Shown: piece by piece, positions 38,505 through 50,472 of the stretch
Numbering within the stretch: position 1 is the stretch's first letter
How the letters are laid out: every line of letters starts with the position of its first letter
NCBI GenBank assembly: GCA_950295325.1
Contig: OX485804.1
Coordinates: 40,362,001 to 40,426,000, forward strand
Length of the DNA stretch: 64,000 bases
From: Polytrichum commune
Taxonomy: Eukaryota > Streptophyta > Polytrichopsida > Polytrichales > Polytrichaceae
Reading direction: 5' to 3'
Translations under genes and position numbers: made by a program
The notes under the pieces: generated by a model
The model's input: the letters and a program-made list of their open reading frames with translations, nothing else
Told to the model about the DNA's origin: nothing
Database searches by the model: none

Positions 38505-41500
38505 TACAATTCCACCCATATGGATCTAAATTCAGATCATTATCCAATCACCCTGCATATACCACATAACGCATTACTAGCAAGACCCATACCCCAAAAC
38601 AACAATACGCATACTAGGATTCTAAACCCGATACCACCTGACAACTTGGGAAAGTTTAATATTAAGTTTTTTGAAGAAAACACCACGCAAATTGACACCC
38701 TAACCACTCTCCTTGAAAATCACGACCACCTCACATACACCCAATGGAAAGAGGCATGCGCTACATTAGACAACATAATAGAAAAATTTTCAAAAACCAT
38801 AGAAGAAACATATAGTGCAACCCCAATACAACAACTTACAAATCGCACAGCCCAACAAGGTGGCTTCCTACCGCGCAAACTAGCCAAACAATGGAAAAAA
38901 CACCTAGCTACATACCATCTTATAAAAAAACTATATACATTACAAAAAATGTCTCGAACTGGCAAACGCACCCAATACTAACTGAAATACGTAACCACCA
39001 ACATGTACAAATCCCCCATCTTCCAACAACGAACACCTTGCTAAACGTATGGATAGATGAAATAGCAACTATCGCGAAAACCGCCAACAAACAAGCTAGT
39101 AACATAACCACCAAATACACTAAAAATTGCATACTAAAAGCAATATCCAAATATAGACAACTCTACGAAAAGAGCCCTAAGAAAATAAATTGGAAAGTAT
39201 TTAAAAACTCCGAAACCTCACCGCTTGACTCCATCATGGATAGACAAAACAACATCCTCACCAACCCTGAAGACATCGCAAAAGAAATTTACATACAACA
39301 ATCCATTAGTAACCGCCCCACAGTTCCCACTTGCCACCACCAATCAAGACACCTATAGCATTGTACGTGTTGTGTAAGACAATACCCATAGCACGACATT
39401 GACGGCTTTACCATAGACCAACGAGGAGAACCTCAAATCGTATTCCATACATACTTTGATCAAACAATATATGATCTATGCCTAAAAAACCTTGGTAATA
39501 ATAAAACCCGTGGTCCTGACAAAATTCCCAACTCAATCCTAAAAAACATGCCACCACGTTTTTACAAACTTTTTTATTTATTTTTCAAACACTGCTATAA
39601 AAATAAACAAATCCCTGCATCATGGAAAACTAGCCTCTCAGTTCTACTTTACAAACAAGGGGATCCATCACAACTAACGAACCATAGACCTATCACTCTA
39701 GCTAACACTATATACAAACTTTACACAAGCACATTCACATCTATCTTCTCTACGGAGAAAAACACCAAACACTACATGATAGTCAAGAAGGATTTCGAGC
39801 AGAAAGAGGAACATCCAGACAACTCCAAGTACTTATTGCTGCATTAGAAGATGTGATATTCATAAACTAAGACATCTATATTCTCTACATAGACTTAAAA
39901 AATGCCTTTGGATCCATTGACCACACAAGACTCCTAGTCATAATGAAAAACCTCGGATACCCAAATGATGCCATAAAACTAATTGGGAACATATACTCAC
40001 AATCCACTATTATATTCACTGGAGTACATTTTGGTAAAACACAGCCTATCCTCATACAAAGAAGAACAATACAAGAATATATCCTAAGCCCATACATATT
40101 CCTCATATTTCTAGAACTCCTCCTCAGATGGTTACAATAAGGAAATAACGCATACACATTCGGAACCTCTAAAGTAAAAATCTCCTCAGCAGCATATGCC
40201 GACGATTTAGCAATCATTGTTAACAAACTAAAATCCTTACAAGTACAACTCAACAAACTTGACAAATTTTGTGAATGAGCCAGCATGGACCTTGGAATCT
40301 CCAAATGCGCAGTAACTAGATGCCCAAACAAATCCAAAATGAGCCCCATAGCATTCAAAGTTCATATTCAAGCCGTCAATATACACTACAGAAACGAACC
40401 TATTCCAGTGTTAAATCAAAACGAGCCATATACATATCTTGGAATAAACCTAGCCCCCTCACTAAAATGGAAAACACAAATACACACCACCACCACCAAA
40501 GTCGTAAAACAATGCAAAGAACTAATAGCTTGCCCAACCACTATGCAACAAAAAATTAATATGGCGGACACAGTCATTCGGGCTGGAATTGCATACAGCT
40601 TCTACGCCGTACCATATTCCTTACCTGCCATCAAGAAACTAGACAAAAAGATTATCGCCCTCCACAAAACAATATGCGGGATTCCAAAATGCACATCAAA
40701 GATAGCCACGCAACTCCCTCACAATCTATTTGGAATAGAAGCTTTCTCACTTAAAAACGCCTACCTACGATGTATCGGTGAACAACTACAAAATGCCCTT
40801 TATGATACAGGAAGATTAGGGAAAATTTACAATGGACTACTACAATCTATATTACCAAAATTTGGTGGCTCTGAAGTAATACCTCGCATCAAATATCACC
40901 ATTGTGTTCGCTCACCTATAACTAGAACACTATTCCTACTTAAAAAAGAAGCCGGAGTCAACTTAAAAAGTACAATGGACAATTTCCTATTAAATACTTC
41001 CCCACTCGAAAATGTTTGGATGAAAGAAGCACAAAACATCCACGGCCTAAACCCTCAAACATCGCTTAAATTACTACAAAAGTTACTAACGCACAATATA
41101 CTTAGGCTAGAGCAAATCACCCTACCCAATGGCCTTAATATGATGAGTCCAACCGATTTTAGAAACTATCATTCTAGCCCCACCAAACTAATTAAAAGTG
41201 CACTAAATATTGCTCAACAACTATTCTGCCACCCATCCTGTCCCCCGCAATGCCGACAACCGTGCCCTCATCACCGTCCCCCAAGAACACTAAAAGACAA
41301 ATACATTATAATAAATCACAACATTCTTCCTAGACAACCCGAACCCCCAGTACACCCCCCAAATCCACCCCACCCGCACCAACCCCCCCCTTCACCAAGA
41401 AACGTTTTTAATAACCCTAGACAATTCCCTATCTACATCATCCTTGATCATAAACAACGACACTACACTGACTCCAATGGGATAAAAATAAATGATACAT

Positions 41501-41640
41501 CATATCTATGCCAATGGATAATAAGAAACAATAACACATACAAAAAATGGCGAACCCAAAGAGACCTATTCCCCTGGTACGACACTAATGCATGTACCCA
41601 TAATACTAAACTATTAACTCAATACTATACCAAAAAATAA
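38505..41640 (+). pseudogene. LINE reverse transcriptase with endonuclease remnant
   Basis: After the SDH motif of an APE-type endonuclease, the linker and RT follow in several frames. RT fingers: NKTRGPDKIPN and HRPITLANTIYK. Motif A: YIDLKNAFGSIDH near 39890. Motif B is weak (RRTIQ then LSPYIFLIF). Motif C is YADDLAI near 40200, with both catalytic aspartates. A TGA at 40276-40278 replaces the expected tryptophan before ASMDLGISKC. The thumb region runs in one long frame (to 41640), with a proline-rich patch near 41350-41400. Stops and shifts at about 38981, 39358, 39847 and 40138 show it is inactive. Confidence 0.85.
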
Positions 41641-43440
41641 CACAAACATTTCTCAAACCTAATAAATGCCCACTTCGCTATAGAACAACAACGTGATACA
41701 AGATATGTTACCCCCGCTACAATTATACCAATGGCACATATCTCTATCTATGAATGCAACCCCGAGAGTGATATAGAAACCAACGCCAACACTATATAAA
41801 CACATTTTGATGTCGCCCACATATATGAAGATAATGGGTGACACCTCATCACCATTCCCAAAACCAGACTACATTGGTTATGGAAACAATACCAACTCGT
41901 AAAAAACACCCCACATGGACTAGAACCACCCACACAATCATTTGAAACTGAAATCGTATGGCTATACCAACGATACAAATACCGCATCCCAAAGAATGAC
42001 CCTTTGAAACTGGCCCAATACACACTACCAACACCAATATTAAACTTCCTCACCACATCATTTAATGTTAATCACTCATACTTTTCATCTCCAGTCACAT
42101 GCCCTATACACCTCAACCAATTCTACTCACCATTCCCAATAGACAAGATATTTGGATCCATAGGGAAAGCCTTCGATCATAAATGGAAAGGAATAGGCTA
42201 CGCCCACCCAAATAATGCAACAGACCTACTACAGGCCATACATTGGGCTCGTCTTGCCGCCAAAATAGATCCATATACCATCACAATAATCATATCACCA
42301 GATACCAACTGGTACCAAAACTCTGACCCACATTCCAATCCATATCCAGACACACATATCATCGCCCACTTTGCCGCAGATACCATTACATACGAAGAAC
42401 CCACTATACCACCAGAATTAAACATACCTAGAAAAGAACCTTCCTCGATACAAATATTCTGCATACACCACCAAAATAACACTATAGGAACCCATGACCA
42501 ATTAAACCAACTCACCTATATAGCAAACAATCTCTCAATACAACAACTACACACCCAAATTGCCACACACACTCCCCCAAGCACCCCTGTCAATGCTAGT
42601 AAAAAATGGTCCAAACTCAATTACCCAAATACCCCTCTATTCAATGAAATACCTATACCTCAACTACCTAACTATCAAACTAATTTACCACTAAAATTCC
42701 ATCCACAATTTAGCTACTACACCGATGGCTCATTCAAAAAACCTAAAGAAATCCTCCCAGGAACATGGAGAAGAGAAAAAGCAGGATATGGCATCTATAG
42801 CCCTAAAGGGCTTAGCATCTCCAAAAGACTACATGGTCATCAAAATATCCTACGTGCAGAAATGATTGCTATCCATGAAACACTACGAATCATTAATAAC
42901 CAATACCCAAATGAACCCGCATACATATTTACTGATAGTCTAAACGTACTATATCTACTAAACACACAAATTAAACACCCCACTCTACACAATAGTTACC
43001 CCGACCAAGTCACACTCGCCTCCATGGTCCGACTGCTTCAAAACCGATCCCAACCTATCACACTATACAAAATAAGGGCACATATCAACATAGACGGTAA
43101 TGAACAAGCGGATAAACTAGCAAAAGAAGGCCTAGGCCTACCTCATGAAAACGCTATACATCCATTCGAACATGCCCACGCTATACCATTCTACTATCAA
43201 AAAGACGAATGGCCCTCCATGATAGACACACCAGACAAAGGCCCCGTTAGATTCCTAGAAAAACAAATTATAAAATACGATAGAATAAAAAACCTAGAAC
43301 CTATGGCCACACACACCCCTAATATCCATAAATATAATGGACAGGAAATGCAAACATCGACAAAGAACTCTTCAATGAATTTTGGAACAACCCTAATATT
43401 ACAGACAAACAAAAATCTTGCCTCATCAAATTTCGTACGG
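41641..43440 (+). pseudogene. LINE middle domain and RNase H
   Basis: The first part (about 41641-42600) has a domain I cannot name. It includes FGSIGKAFDHKWKGIGYAHP, then an AIHWARLAAK helix and TIIISPDTNW, an arrangement loosely like an adenine-methyltransferase fold, but the diagnostic NPPF-type motif is not clear. The RNase H domain follows at about 42710-43130. All active-site positions are visible: YYTDGSF, ILRAEMIAIHETL, AYIFTDSLNVL, and AHINIDGNEQADKLA. Two stops lie before 42004 and a frameshift near 43340 disconnects the C-terminal part. Confidence 0.75.
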
Positions 43441-44180
43441 GAACTCACATGGGCCACGCCAGAAAACAACTCTTCTTTGGCAGGCAAAGATACCCTACCA
43501 TTACTTGTCCTATCTGTAACTCATATGAACCAGACACATGGCTACACGTACTACTTACATGTAGACAACAACATATACACTCACTTCACGTTAAAAGACA
43601 TAACAAAGCTGTATGGGAAGTAAGAAAAATGCTAATATCGTCCGAAAAATCCAGATGTTACACTCTCATGAACGCTGGTACATTCAATAACAACCCCCAA
43701 GAAAACACCGTCCCTAATTGGCTATTACCATGTACATGTGGAACCCAAAGATGCCATTGTAACGCCCGATTTAGACCCGACATCCTCTGCGTTAAAGGGT
43801 TGCCATACCAAAACGAACCACCCACAAATATTGACCAAAATCTTATCATACAATTCATCGAATTCACATACTGTAACGACAGATTCTCACCGGAAACACT
43901 CGAAGCTAAAGCTAACAAATATAGACCCTTAATAGAAAACATAGCTGCTAAAGGTTGGAAAATTGACCCGATCATCGTTATTACGGCAAGCGCTAGAGCT
44001 GCAACACACACCCCATCAATGAAAATACTTGAAGACAAATTCAAACTACCTATGCCAGCCATTCGAAACACCTTTAAAAACATAAACACCATTGCCATAC
44101 AATATGCCATGTCCATCCTCCTCCACAAAAGAAGATTAGAAAATAATCAACCTCTACCTCAATTACAAGACCCCCCCTAG
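43340..44180 (+). pseudogene. LINE C-terminal zinc knuckle and PD-(D/E)XK-like endonuclease
   Basis: After the frameshift the frame reads KFRTGTHMGHARKQLFFG, then a CPIC-x9-H-x4-C knuckle near 43520. A cysteine-rich CTCGTQRCHC patch follows. The segment RFRPDILCVKG, then IIQFIEFTYCNDRF and LEAKANKY, fits the RPD / E-x-T / helix arrangement of restriction-like endonucleases seen at the C terminus of several non-LTR lineages. The frame closes at 44178-44180. The nuclease call rests on motif shape only. Confidence 0.55.
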
Positions 44181-44552
44181 CCAACAAATAAATAAATACT
44201 AAATACTAAATACTAAAAATATAATAATTAAAACCACATTAGTATATATTGGCAACGGGCACAATTCCCCCTGCCACGCGAAAGATGGATTGCTAGGTGA
44301 CATAAACATCACACTCCCAATACTTACGCAAACACACTCACTAGAATCTAAAACGCCAAGAGTTAAAACCTTACACCAAACAAATCCAAGACTAACCAGT
44401 CCTTACTGGGTACTGGTTCTATCGGTTACTGGTTACTTGTGACTATAGTGTCTACTCTCGAAAGGGGGAAGTAGTTCTATACCTCTATTTCTTTGCCCAG
44501 TGGGCTTAGGTCTAGGTGTGGAACGAACAAACACTTCATTCACGTCGGCCTC

Positions 44553-45045
44553 CTAACGGAGACCGAAGTTTCTCTTCTTCTTCTTCTTCTTCATTGTTTG
44601 TTGAACATGTTGCGGTTGTACATGCTTTCCATATGTTATCCAACACCAGGACCTACCATTGGAATTAAACATGTTTATCTTCATCTCATCATTGAAAATA
44701 ATGCGTTTCCAATCATGAACGGTCCAATTTGCATACCTATGAGCAAACCTCACCTGTGCATGAACATGTCTTCTTGTCAACAACAACTTCTTATGTTGCA
44801 CATGTGCAGTGAAACCTTCCCATCGCAAAGCATGTGTCACAGTTACATCATACACATTTTTACCTAATTCATTTTGAATCTCTGCTGCCACCTTTGATGC
44901 AACTCCCAAACGCGCTTCTGTAAGCAAGGCCACACATCTCCGCCTCTTTCTCTCGCAGTATGGTGTCTTGGGCGTCCTCCTTTTTGCCTCTCAAGCTCCC
45001 GCGCCATCTCTTTTCTAAGCCTAACTACCCAAGATTGACTATCCC
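44553..45045 (-). pseudogene. Tc1/mariner-type transposase fragment
   Basis: On the minus strand two frames join through a shift near 44930: a basic GGRPRHHTARER segment followed by LLTEARLGVASKVAAEI, typical of the second helix-turn-helix. Then come HVHAQVRFAHRYANWTVHDW and FNDEMKINMF, the region with the first catalytic aspartate. It stops soon after a lysine run near 44575. The second and third catalytic residues are absent, so this is a truncated relic lying next to the LINE 3' end. Confidence 0.75.
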
Positions 45046-46080
45046 AACTGCATCCGCAACTTTTCGTGTTGAATTGCCATTCCGAAGTTGCTCCAACGCT
45101 TGGAGCTTTTGCGACGCACATGAACAAGGCATACAAAAGCAATTGCATGAATGCTCACTACTACATAATTTCCAATTGCAGAGCGTCACAATGCACTAAT
45201 GATCTAACGAAATTGACCACAAATCAGTATGCAAATGAAAATTGAAGTTCGGCTAGTGGCTCCAAACAAAACTGAGTTTGTGAACCCTAGCTGCTTTGAC
45301 ATGGCTATTGTTAGAAACCCTAGTTTAAAAAAAAAATCTCTTTTTACATACATAAAGAAGAATACTTTGCACACACACTTTGCTTAATTACTTCAATGAT
45401 ATCAAATTTCAATCGCCAAAGATTGCTTGCCGAAATTGAAGTTCTCAGTTGAGTACTCAATTTTGTTCTTCACTGTAGACACACAGAAACAAAACTTGCG
45501 GCCTAGAATTTTCTTTGTAGTTATTATTAATGTTTTACACAAATGAGTTGATAAGAAGCTTTGTGTAATTTTTTGACAAGAGGTGGCCAATTCACTATTA
45601 CTCTGCTCAATGATGGGTTTTTTTTGTTGTTGTACGATAACATAAAGCATACTTGGGTTTGTAGACTTCAAAAGCTCATGTTCATATCGATTATTGTTTG
45701 AAATAGGTATTTGATCTAAATAACTTTCTGACAACTTCATAAATAGCAACGCTTTTTTATTTTGTTTGGAATAGAAGAAGTGCTTTACCACCTGGCTAGT
45801 TTCCGTCAAGTGGAGAGACAATTTCACGGCCAGGAATCGAACCGCCAACCATTGACAATGTGTTTTTCAATAGGAGTTGGGCTTAACATTTGTGCTTGTT
45901 TAATAAGTACTACTGTCTGAACCGAATTGAGCGAAAGCGGCTACGTGACGATATTTAGAGCGCCAGTTCTAGTTTTAAGCTTGGCTACCACAAACTCCTT
46001 GTTTTCCACAGCCTTCAACTGAGCCGCAGGCCCTCGAGAGCAGGGTTCGCGCCCATCTCCAGGCGCTAGCACGGTGGAGA
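45046..46080. other. Intergenic region upstream of RPB5
   Basis: No gene is supported. A 148-codon minus-strand frame (45402-45848) has no recognised domain and biased composition. The last 100 bases are GC-rich and probably include the RPB5 promoter. Confidence 0.4.
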
Positions 46081-46093
46081 GGTTAGTTAAGAA

Positions 46094-46110
46094 TTAGGGT
46101 TTTAGGGTTT
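46094..46110 (+). promoter_or_regulatory. Telo-box-like motif upstream of RPB5
   Basis: TTAGGGTTTTAGGGTTT lies about 60 bases before the RPB5 start codon. Such AAACCCTA-type boxes are common in promoters and leaders of plant genes for transcription and translation machinery, so the placement fits. Confidence 0.6.
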
Positions 46111-46167
46111 CGAGGAATTGGGGTGTGAGAAGTTTTGGGAGCCGAGGTCGGGAGGGAGGCGGACAAG

Positions 46168-48100
46168 ATGGCGAGTCACGCATTTGATGAGCAGAGCACG
46201 AGGTTGTATCGGATTCGGAGGACGGTGATGGAGATGCTCCGGGACCGCGACTACGTCGTGGCGGAATTCGAGCTTAGCTTCACCAAGGAGCAATTCCGGG
46301 AGAAATACGGCGATGAACCGAAGCGGGAAGATCTCGTCATTCAGAAACCCAAGCGCTCTAACAATGCGGAACATGTTAGTGGTTTAACCTTAACAACTTT
46401 TGGTGACGTCTTCTTTTATGTTAGTGGAATGTGACACCGTGTGGTGACATCTAATTATCATGAACGGCAGTGTTGTCTTGGGAAAGAATATCATGCCATC
46501 GTCTTCTTATATAATTTCCTCATTTAATTTCCAAATTGTCTGCAAAGACTGCACAAACCAAGATTTCTGTGCTTGGGAGGTAATGTGAGAAGGGGCATGA
46601 TCGAGTGTGAACTCTGGCATCACTCTTACAATCACTTTACTACAATTCTTGCAACCCAGTTCATAACCAGATTACACTTAACATCTGATTTTGTGCGGTT
46701 GACTCTAAATTGTTTTGCAATCACTGAGTGGCAACTAGAGAGGGTGTCATATGACACTTGGTGCTACTTGACAAGTTATGGAGACCACTTCAATCAACAT
46801 GGTGTGTGGTTCAGAGCTTGGAAAGAGTACGTATAGTCTTTTGTGTCATTCATGAAAGAGTACTGTCATTCATGCTGGTCATGAGGGTCTAGGGTTTGAT
46901 CATTTTTCTCAGCTGATAACAATAAATGTTGTGGGTGATTCAGATTTTTGTGTTTTTCCCAGACGAAGCGAAAGTGGGGGTGAAGACAATAAAAACATAT
47001 GTAGATCGCATGAAGACTGAAAATGTTCACCGGGCACTTCTTGTCGTTCAGCAGAATCTTACTCCCTTTGCAAGGCAATGTGTCAGCGAGATGTCAAGCA
47101 AATATCATCTTGAAGTTTTTCAGGTGCTCCGCCTCAGCTCTAGTATATTTGTGAACGTGTTATACTTAAATGGAGGGTTACCTTTATTCTTTGGTGCATT
47201 GATATGCATCAATTTCTACGGACCTCAAGGACTCTGCACAATTTTTGTTTGTTTGTATTTGGTTAGATTAAAATGAATGATTGTTGCATGCAGGAGGCAG
47301 AGTTGCTTGTAAACATTAAGGATCATGTACTTGTACCTCAGCATGAGGTTTTAACTCCAGAGGAAAAGAAGACCTTGCTAGAGCGCTACACCGTCAAAGA
47401 GACCCAGGTTTGTTGTCATTACCACTTGGCATTGTTCACCTTTAAAAATTTTGGACCCAGATTTTCTTTGCTATTCCACAACTGGATGCTTAAACCCTAC
47501 TTTCCTCCAATGACTTGAACTTCAGTGAAAGTCATGTTTAGCTTGGCATTTTCACCTTCAATTTTTGGACCCAGATTTTCTTTGGTAATTCAAGACTGGA
47601 TGCTTGAACCCTACTCTACCTCATTTGACTTGGTCTTCAGTGAAACCCATGTTCAGAAAACAAGTAGTGTGACCTGGGACCTAACCTGTAAGAAATAGTT
47701 TGTTAAAATTGAGAATCATCAAAGTCCTACTCCTATCCTGTCATATTTGTTACATGAAGTTCTTGGATCAATAGAGTTATTTGGACTCAATTTTCCTTTT
47801 GACATTGTGTTAAAAGTTCAACGCCTTTCTGTCATAGGGCTGGGGTTTATGATCCCAATTGAAGCATCTAAATTGCATTAGATATGTGCTCGCACAACTT
47901 TAATCAACTTTAATGGATTAAAAAATGAGGTTCTTGTTGCCATGTTATGATTGACAAAGTGAGTGGTGTTGCAGCTTCCACGTATGCAAGAGAATGATCC
48001 TGTATCACGCTATTACGGATTAAAGCGAGGACAAGTTGTGAAGATCATTCGACCCAGTGAGACTGCTGGTCGTTATGTTACTTACCGGTTTGTTGTGTGA
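46168..48100 (+). CDS. NRPB5: DNA-directed RNA polymerase subunit RPB5 (RPABC1)
   Basis: Four exons (46168-46374, 46944-47123, 47294-47407, 47975-48100) join in phase 0 with GT-AG introns to give 208 aa, the usual length. The N-terminal part ([18 protein letters not shown]) is the eukaryote-specific jaw domain. The C-terminal assembly domain, shared with archaeal RpoH, has [39 protein letters not shown] and [11 protein letters not shown], all strongly conserved. RPB5 is a common subunit of nuclear RNA polymerases and sits at the jaw near downstream DNA. The ATG at 46168 is chosen because the upstream in-frame start would be a TTG. Introns are 569, 170 and 567 bp. The gene faces the cystinosin gene, with 2.4 kb between their stops. 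Confidence 0.97.
47425..47655. repeat. Tandem duplication inside RPB5 intron 3
   Basis: Two copies of about 115 bp share TTTTGGACCCAGATTTTCTTTG, AACCCTACT and CTTCAGTGAAA blocks in order. The duplication is confined to the intron and does not touch the splice sites. Confidence 0.85.
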
Positions 48101-50472
48101 CAGAGACTGCACCCAACATCAAATTTTACAGGGACAAACTTAAAATTACGCCTATAAAAGGGAAAGAGCTGTGTACCTTCATTTTCATAGTCTTTTGCAG
48201 AGATAGGCGCCTGCATGATTCTATTCCAAGACAAATAGATACAATCAAGGATGTACAGGTCAAATAGGTGGTGGTGTTGCTCTGGATTGGATTGAAGTCC
48301 AATCGGTGCCACAGGATGCAATGAGCTATTTTGCCATACTACACAACATGTGCATGTATCATCATTCACTTTGTTTATTACCTGCCTTGCATCATGTCAT
48401 TTTGAGCTGCTTGAATCGGCATTATTTTCCTCAAACTCTTGGAGTCTAGATTTTGAAGTAAATTTTGAAGAATGTAAGTTTTTATTGGTCTACTGTGTTG
48501 CAAATTACCTCCACCACTCGTGGAACCAGACCAAGTATGGTACCCAGATATGCCTGTGATACTGGGTGTTTCTATGACAAGAGTGACAAGTCTGCTCAGG
48601 AGATTTCTTTTTGAAATTCAACATTGGCTTCATAAGAGGTAGGACTTGCAATATGGTTTTGTGTGTGTGTTAAGCAGTCTACCTTGTCCAGGGTCCAAAC
48701 ACTGCTATTTGTTAACGTGTGAATGATAAAATCAATAGAATACTGTATTTACGGTGTAGTAACTTACAAATCCAATACTACCGAATATCAGAATATTTTG
48801 AATGAAGGATTTCTGTGCAGGATAAAATTGCGGCGTCAAAAGTCTTATTCTAGACGCCCATTTCATTTGAGTATGCATATGGGAGTACTTAGAACTTGTG
48901 ATGTAACATGATGTGTTGCAGCTAGGATGTTGTCAGTCAATTTTCTTTTGTCACTACTGTACCTCATGTCATCGGAACTTGGAATGTAGAATACATATGT
49001 TGAATTACTAGAGGAATAATGTGGAGGCATTAAGGCAGACATGCTTAATTTGGTGACTTCTCTTAATTGGGGACATATAAAATTTGAATGGTATGCGGTT
49101 TGGTGACTGGCTCCAAGGATAGATACCAAAAAGACATGTGTTCAAAAGAAATTGGATTGTGCACTCAATATGATAACCATCCTAGGCTCAACAATTAACA
49201 TAATTGAGGGGACTTGTGTGATCATTTAATAAGCATGAGATTCTTCACTTTGATAATGAATAAGATATGCATGTGAACTCCAAAATTATGAGGAAAGTGA
49301 CTATGACCTCAATTTGGATATGCCAACCATCTTGTACAAATTGTGTGTTTCATGTCCCAGGACTAGTCAAAAAAGGAAATCATTTTAGACCCATCTATCT
49401 TAACCCCTAACTTCCCAAGCCAGTTCATATCACTTGAAATTGGTTGTGGAATTTTCATGGACAAGTTTTGAAGTTAAAATGGGATTTATCTGTAGGATCT
49501 TGAGACATGGGATATGAGCTATTTCGAGGGGGAAAAAATGGGCATGAATAACCTTTGGACTTTTAAATTATAACAATTGAAGGAAGGGATGCACGAGTTA
49601 ACGCCATGTTTTATCCCCCAAAAAGGCCTTTGACTAATCAAACTCACTTGGAAAATTAGTGGAAGGCTTGTGTGATCCACTAGATGGGAACAAATCAATA
49701 GTTAAGCACCTCCAACACTCAATCAATGCTATTTCATTCATGTGGGCCTCTCATCACAATACATTATAATAAAATCAAGAATTGTGAGATTTTGAATGTC
49801 ATGGTGTCCAAATTTTGTGGAAGACCATTGTCTATTTGAGGTGGACTTGACACAAAATACAGAAGACCACAAAACATTATCCAATGCATGCCATGTAGAG
49901 CTCCATTTAGGTTCTTTATCCATTCAAACATCCTTGGTCCCTGCCTTAGGCCTTCAAGCTCTGGCATAAAGTGAAGTGGGGAGAGCTCAGAAATTTCCAT
50001 CAACTAGAGAGAATTCCAATTTCAATGGTCAAGGGCCCTTGAGCTCCATTGTAAAGTGCCCCTTAGCAGTCTCCTTATCATTGAGACGCCTTATGAAGAA
50101 GTGCAAATCTCCAATCAAAGCTGATCGAGCTTCAATTGAAGGCTTTCCCTTGGAATTCGGTGGCAATTCATTTTCTTAGGTTCAAAAAGTATTCCAAAGC
50201 ATTGAAAAGCTTCTGTATCATAAACCTTACATTATTAAATACATGGATAAATATAGAACCGTTATAAGTTAAAAAGGAAAAAATTGTTTCAAGTCTTTGG
50301 ATAAATAAACTACACTGAAAATACATGTCCAGATGGATTGCAACTCTCTGGAAGAACCAATCTGCATCTAAAACAAAATCAATGTAATCAATCCTAGAAT
50401 CCATAGAGGTTGTAGAATAAGTGTACAATCTTTTCTACATAATAATAAAATTTGCATCTTGGTCTATACAAA
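48101..50472. other. Intergenic region between the convergent RPB5 and cystinosin genes
   Basis: It holds the 3' flanks of both genes and one arm of a diverged inverted repeat (49025-49425). No further gene was recognised. Confidence 0.5.
49025..49425. repeat. Diverged inverted repeat, arm 1
   Basis: The arm pairs with the reverse complement of 52015-52415. Shared blocks in order include AGACATGC, TCTTAATTGG, GGTTTGGT, CATCCTAGG, ATAATTGAGGGG, GCATGAGA, TCTTCACTTTGAT, CCTCAATTTGGAT, GCCAACCAT and TTTTAGACCCATCTA. By eye roughly three quarters of bases agree. Confidence 0.8.

Larger units (their letters stand above)
38505..44230 (+). mobile_element. LINE-like non-LTR retrotransposon, 5'-truncated and decayed
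   Basis: In order on the plus strand it encodes an APE-endonuclease remnant (SDHYPITLHIP at 38536), reverse transcriptase, an unassigned domain, RNase H, a zinc knuckle and a C-terminal PD-(D/E)XK-like region. The plus strand is A- and C-rich throughout, unlike its surroundings, which helps set the limits. It ends in a short tandem ATACTAA tail near 44200. At least five frameshifts or stops break it. Possession of APE-type and restriction-type endonucleases together with RNase H recalls Dualen/RandI elements. Confidence 0.8.

Noticed and set aside
45402-45848. 148-codon minus-strand frame
   Set aside because: No domain, no splice partners, and K/N/S-rich content typical of chance frames in AT-rich DNA.
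45825-45860. GGTTCGATTCC on the minus strand, a possible tRNA or SINE B box
   Set aside because: No A box at the right distance and the T-arm stem does not pair, so neither a tRNA gene nor a SINE is supported.
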